34,991 bases of DNA from Patescibacteria group bacterium (GTDB lineage: Bacteria > Patescibacteriota > Minisyncoccia > Phycocordibacterales > SBAW01), in the NCBI GenBank assembly GCA_016176685.1, contig JACOWS010000005.1:1-34991 (forward strand), in the 5' to 3' direction. The notes under the pieces are model-generated. The model was not told the DNA's origin and searched no databases. It saw nothing but the letters and a program-made list of their open reading frames with translations. Each line of letters begins with the position of its first letter. Position 1 is the stretch's first letter. Positions 32,213 through 34,991 of the stretch are shown one piece after another. The translations under genes were made by a program, and so were the position numbers.

Positions 32213-32524
32213 ATGAAACATCTCACGCTCCGGTGTGCAGGACGGAATTGTTGCACATTGGAGAAGTTATTTTGCCCCAAACCTGGGGAAGTGGTGGACA
32301 CCCAGTGCGGACCGCTGGAAATCTACCGCCAAACGAAAGCGCATTATCTGCGCTTACAATATGGCAATCAGCCGCGCAAGGTGGAATGGTATCTTGCGGG
32401 GGAACTCGGCGGCGAGACAGTCGAGATTACTCTGGTGTGTGCCAGGGTCGTCCGCGCCAAGCCACCCACCCATGCAAGAATGGGCGAGGCGGGTTTCCAC
32501 CCTATCAGTACTGAAGACGACTAA
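32213..32524 (+). CDS. Orphan hypothetical protein (103 aa), four Cys/C-rich N-terminus
   Basis: GGAG upstream; MKHLTLRCAGRNCCTLEKLFCPKPGEVVDTQCGPLEIYRQ...; terminator downstream. Confidence 0.6.
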   Translation: MKHLTLRCAGRNCCTLEKLFCPKPGEVVDTQCGPLEIYRQTKAHYLRLQYGNQPRKVEWYLAGELGGETVEITLVCARVVRAKPPTHARMGEAGFHPISTEDD

Positions 32525-32566
32525 CCCGCCGCGCCGTAGTACGCGCGGCGGGCTTTGCTTTTTTCC
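32525..32566 (+). terminator. Terminator CCCGCCGCGC...GCGCGGCGGG CTTTGCTTTTTT
   Basis: 10-bp GC stem and T-run. Confidence 0.9.
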
Positions 32567-32587
32567 TGTTTTCCGCTAGTATAGGGG

Positions 32588-32611
32588 GACGCCGTAGGGC
32601 GTCTATTTTTT
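32588..32611 (+). promoter_or_regulatory. 5' leader hairpin GACGCC-gtag-GGCGTC-TATTTTTT abutting fusA ATG
   Basis: Hairpin and T-run end at the start codon; TAGTAT at 32577-32582. Confidence 0.65.
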
Positions 32612-34765
32612 ATGGCAGAGACACGAGACTACCCGCTGGAGAAGATACGTAACTTCGGCATTATCGCGCACATTGATGCGGGAAAAACCACCACGTCCGA
32701 GCGCGTGCTCTTCTACACCGGCAGCCAACACAAGATAGGCGAGGTACACGAGGGTGAGACCACCACCGACTGGATGGAGCAGGAGCGCGAGCGCGGCATC
32801 ACCATCACCGCCGCGGCCATCACCTGTTTTTGGACCAAAACGGACGAACCCGACAAAATAGACAAGAGCAAAAAGTACCGCTTTAACATCATCGACACGC
32901 CGGGGCACATCGACTTTACCGCCGAGGTAAAACGTTCGATGCGGGTATTGGACGGCGCCATTGTCGTGTTTGACGGTGTGGCCGGGGTAGAGCCGCAGAG
33001 CGAGACCAACTGGCGCTACGCCGACGAGGCGCAGGTGCCGCGCATTTGCTTTATCAACAAGCTCGACCGCATGGGCGCCTCTTTTGAAAAGTCGTTTCAA
33101 TCAATCATCGACCGTTTGAGCAAAAGCGCCGTGCGCATGCAGCTCCCTATTGGCGCTGAAGAGCACTTTGAAGGTGTTATAGACCTACTAACCATGAAGG
33201 CCTACAAGTTTGAAGGAAACATGGGCGAGCAAGTGGTTGCAATGGAGATACCGGCAGAGTATGCAAGCGATGCCGCCAAATACCGCGCACAGCTGATAGA
33301 GAAAATAGTCGAGCACGATGATGCACTCATGACCGCATACCTCGACGGCAAAGAGCCCTCGGTAGAAGACCTCAAAAAGACCCTGCGCCATACGGTCATC
33401 AACAACAAAATCTTCCCCGTCTACACGGGCTCGGCGCTCAAAAACAAGGGCGTACAGCTGGTATTGGACGCCGTGGTGGACTACCTGCCCTCGCCGCTTG
33501 ATTTAGTAGCGGTCAAAGGTATCAACCCCAAAACGGGCGAGGAGGTAGAGCGCCATGCCTCCGACGAAGAGCCTTTTTGCGCGCTCGCCTTCAAACTCCA
33601 GTCCGACCCGTTTGTGGGGCAGCTTACCTTCTTCCGCGTGTACTCCGGCACCATAGAGGCGGGCTCATATTTATATAACTCAACCACCGGCTCCCGCGAG
33701 CGCCTGGGGCGCATTGTGCGGCTCCAGGCCGACAAACGCGAGGAGGTAAAGAAAGTTTTTGCCGGCGAAATTGCCGCGGCCGTGGGGCTCAAAGACACCC
33801 GCACCTCGCATACCCTATGCGACGAGGCAAACCCAATAATACTCGAGCAAATCAAGTTCCCCGAGCCGGTTATTTCCATGCGCATCGAGCCAAAGACCAA
33901 GCAAGACCAGGAAAAGATGGGTATAGCGCTTAAAAAACTCTCCGACGAGGACCCGACCTTTAAGGTAACCACCGACCCGGAGACCATGGAAACCTTGATT
34001 GCCGGCATGGGCGAGCTCCACCTGGAAATTCTTGTCGACCGGATGAAGCGCGAGTTTAGCGTCGAGGCAAATGTGGGGCGGCCGCAGGTTGCCTACCGCG
34101 AAACTATCCAAAAGCAGTCCGAGGCGGAAGGGAAGTATATTAAGCAAACGGGCGGCCGCGGCCAGTACGGCCATGTGCGCTTGCGCCTGAAGCCCTTGGA
34201 GCCGGTAGTTGAGGGCAAAAAAATCTCCAAAAACACCACGCGCGAGGAGCACTTCGAGTTTATCAACAACATCAAGGGCGGGGTGGTGCCGCAGGAGTTT
34301 ATCCCCGCGGTGGAAAAAGGCGTGCGCGAGGCGATGGAGCGCGGCATTGTCGCGGGCTACAAAATGGTAGACATCTCTTGCGAGCTCTACGACGGCTCTT
34401 ATCACGATGTGGACTCCTCCGAAATCGCCTTCAAAATCGCGGCGTCTATGGGCTTTCAAGACGCGGCCAAGGCGGCCGGCCCGGTGTTGCTCGAACCTAT
34501 TATGAAGGTAGAGGTGGTGGTGCCGGAGAAGTTTATGGGCGACATCACGGGCTCTTTAAACGGCAAACGCGGCGCTATAGAAGGTATAGACGAGCGCGGG
34601 CTTGCACGGGCTATACGCGCCACCGTGCCGCTTTCGGAAATGTTTGGCTACACCACCCAACTGCGCTCGATGACCGAGGGTCGCGCCTCTTTTACTATGG
34701 AGTTTGACCACTACCAGGTAGTGCCGCCGCAGGTGGCGCAAACTATCATCGCCGCGAGAAAATAA
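32612..34765 (+). CDS. fusA: Elongation factor G
   Basis: [67 protein letters not shown]. Confidence 0.98.
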   Translation: MAETRDYPLEKIRNFGIIAHIDAGKTTTSERVLFYTGSQHKIGEVHEGETTTDWMEQERERGITITAAAITCFWTKTDEPDKIDKSKKYRFNIIDTPGHIDFTAEVKRSMRVLDGAIVVFDGVAGVEPQSETNWRYADEAQVPRICFINKLDRMGASFEKSFQSIIDRLSKSAVRMQLPIGAEEHFEGVIDLLTMKAYKFEGNMGEQVVAMEIPAEYASDAAKYRAQLIEKIVEHDDALMTAYLDGKEPSVEDLKKTLRHTVINNKIFPVYTGSALKNKGVQLVLDAVVDYLPSPLDLVAVKGINPKTGEEVERHASDEEPFCALAFKLQSDPFVGQLTFFRVYSGTIEAGSYLYNSTTGSRERLGRIVRLQADKREEVKKVFAGEIAAAVGLKDTRTSHTLCDEANPIILEQIKFPEPVISMRIEPKTKQDQEKMGIALKKLSDEDPTFKVTTDPETMETLIAGMGELHLEILVDRMKREFSVEANVGRPQVAYRETIQKQSEAEGKYIKQTGGRGQYGHVRLRLKPLEPVVEGKKISKNTTREEHFEFINNIKGGVVPQEFIPAVEKGVREAMERGIVAGYKMVDISCELYDGSYHDVDSSEIAFKIAASMGFQDAAKAAGPVLLEPIMKVEVVVPEKFMGDITGSLNGKRGAIEGIDERGLARAIRATVPLSEMFGYTTQLRSMTEGRASFTMEFDHYQVVPPQVAQTIIAARK

Positions 34766-34814
34766 TTTTGTTGATAACGCGCCGCCTGCCGCTTTTTTGC
34801 TATATACTGGAGCC

Positions 34815-34991
34815 ATGGAGTTTGATGCTACCAAGTACGCGGCGCTTGCCTTCGCGGGGGTGCTGTTTGTGGCGGTCGGTTTTTTTGGATTTATCTTTTT
34901 ATACAACGCCCCAGCACCGGAAGAAAAACAGTCTGCTCCAACCCAAAAGGAATTTACTCCTGAAGAAAAGCAGGCGATACTCGAGGACTTA
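34815..34991 (+). CDS. Partial CDS, N-terminal TM segment hypothetical protein
   Basis: MEFDATKYAALAFAGVLFVAVGFFGFIFLYNAPAPEEKQ..., TATACT 6 nt upstream; runs off window. Confidence 0.6.
   Translation, partial: MEFDATKYAALAFAGVLFVAVGFFGFIFLYNAPAPEEKQSAPTQKEFTPEEKQAILEDL

Overview
The window reads as a Patescibacteria/CPR-like (Parcubacteria-type) chromosome segment; this taxonomic call is inferred from gene content and style. Housekeeping genes recognised: xth, cca, yraN, HU, rny, clpP, tig, ppa, nusA, tpiA, pgk, HIT, recJ, rnhA, comEC, sod, rpmB, M50 protease, rpsL, rpsG, fusA, plus four tRNAs, an RHH/RelE-type toxin-antitoxin pair and a truncated IS1595-like transposase. Three signals stand out. 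(1) Several families of short palindromic elements have a near-identical core but different, locus-specific inverted-repeat arms. One family is inserted in the same reading frame in two unrelated genes (a methyltransferase and recJ). Others sit at gene borders (pgk/HIT, MBL/rpmB), flank a PaaX-like gene, or abut tRNA 5' ends. (2) Orphan small-gene islands (~6.4-7.7, 18.0-20.6, 28.9-29.25 and 32.1-32.57 kb) have Shine-Dalgarno sites, mostly TTGACA-type promoters and their own terminators. In three of the four (clearest at 19.0-20.3 kb) the coding sequence is densely tiled with perfect local hairpins. (3) Most housekeeping genes instead look leaderless (TATACT/TATAGT 5-8 nt before ATG), and a few carry a hairpin just before the AUG. 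A PilB/GspE-like ATPase with degraded Walker A and B motifs is also present. All calls come from reading the sequence only; no database or folding computation was run.
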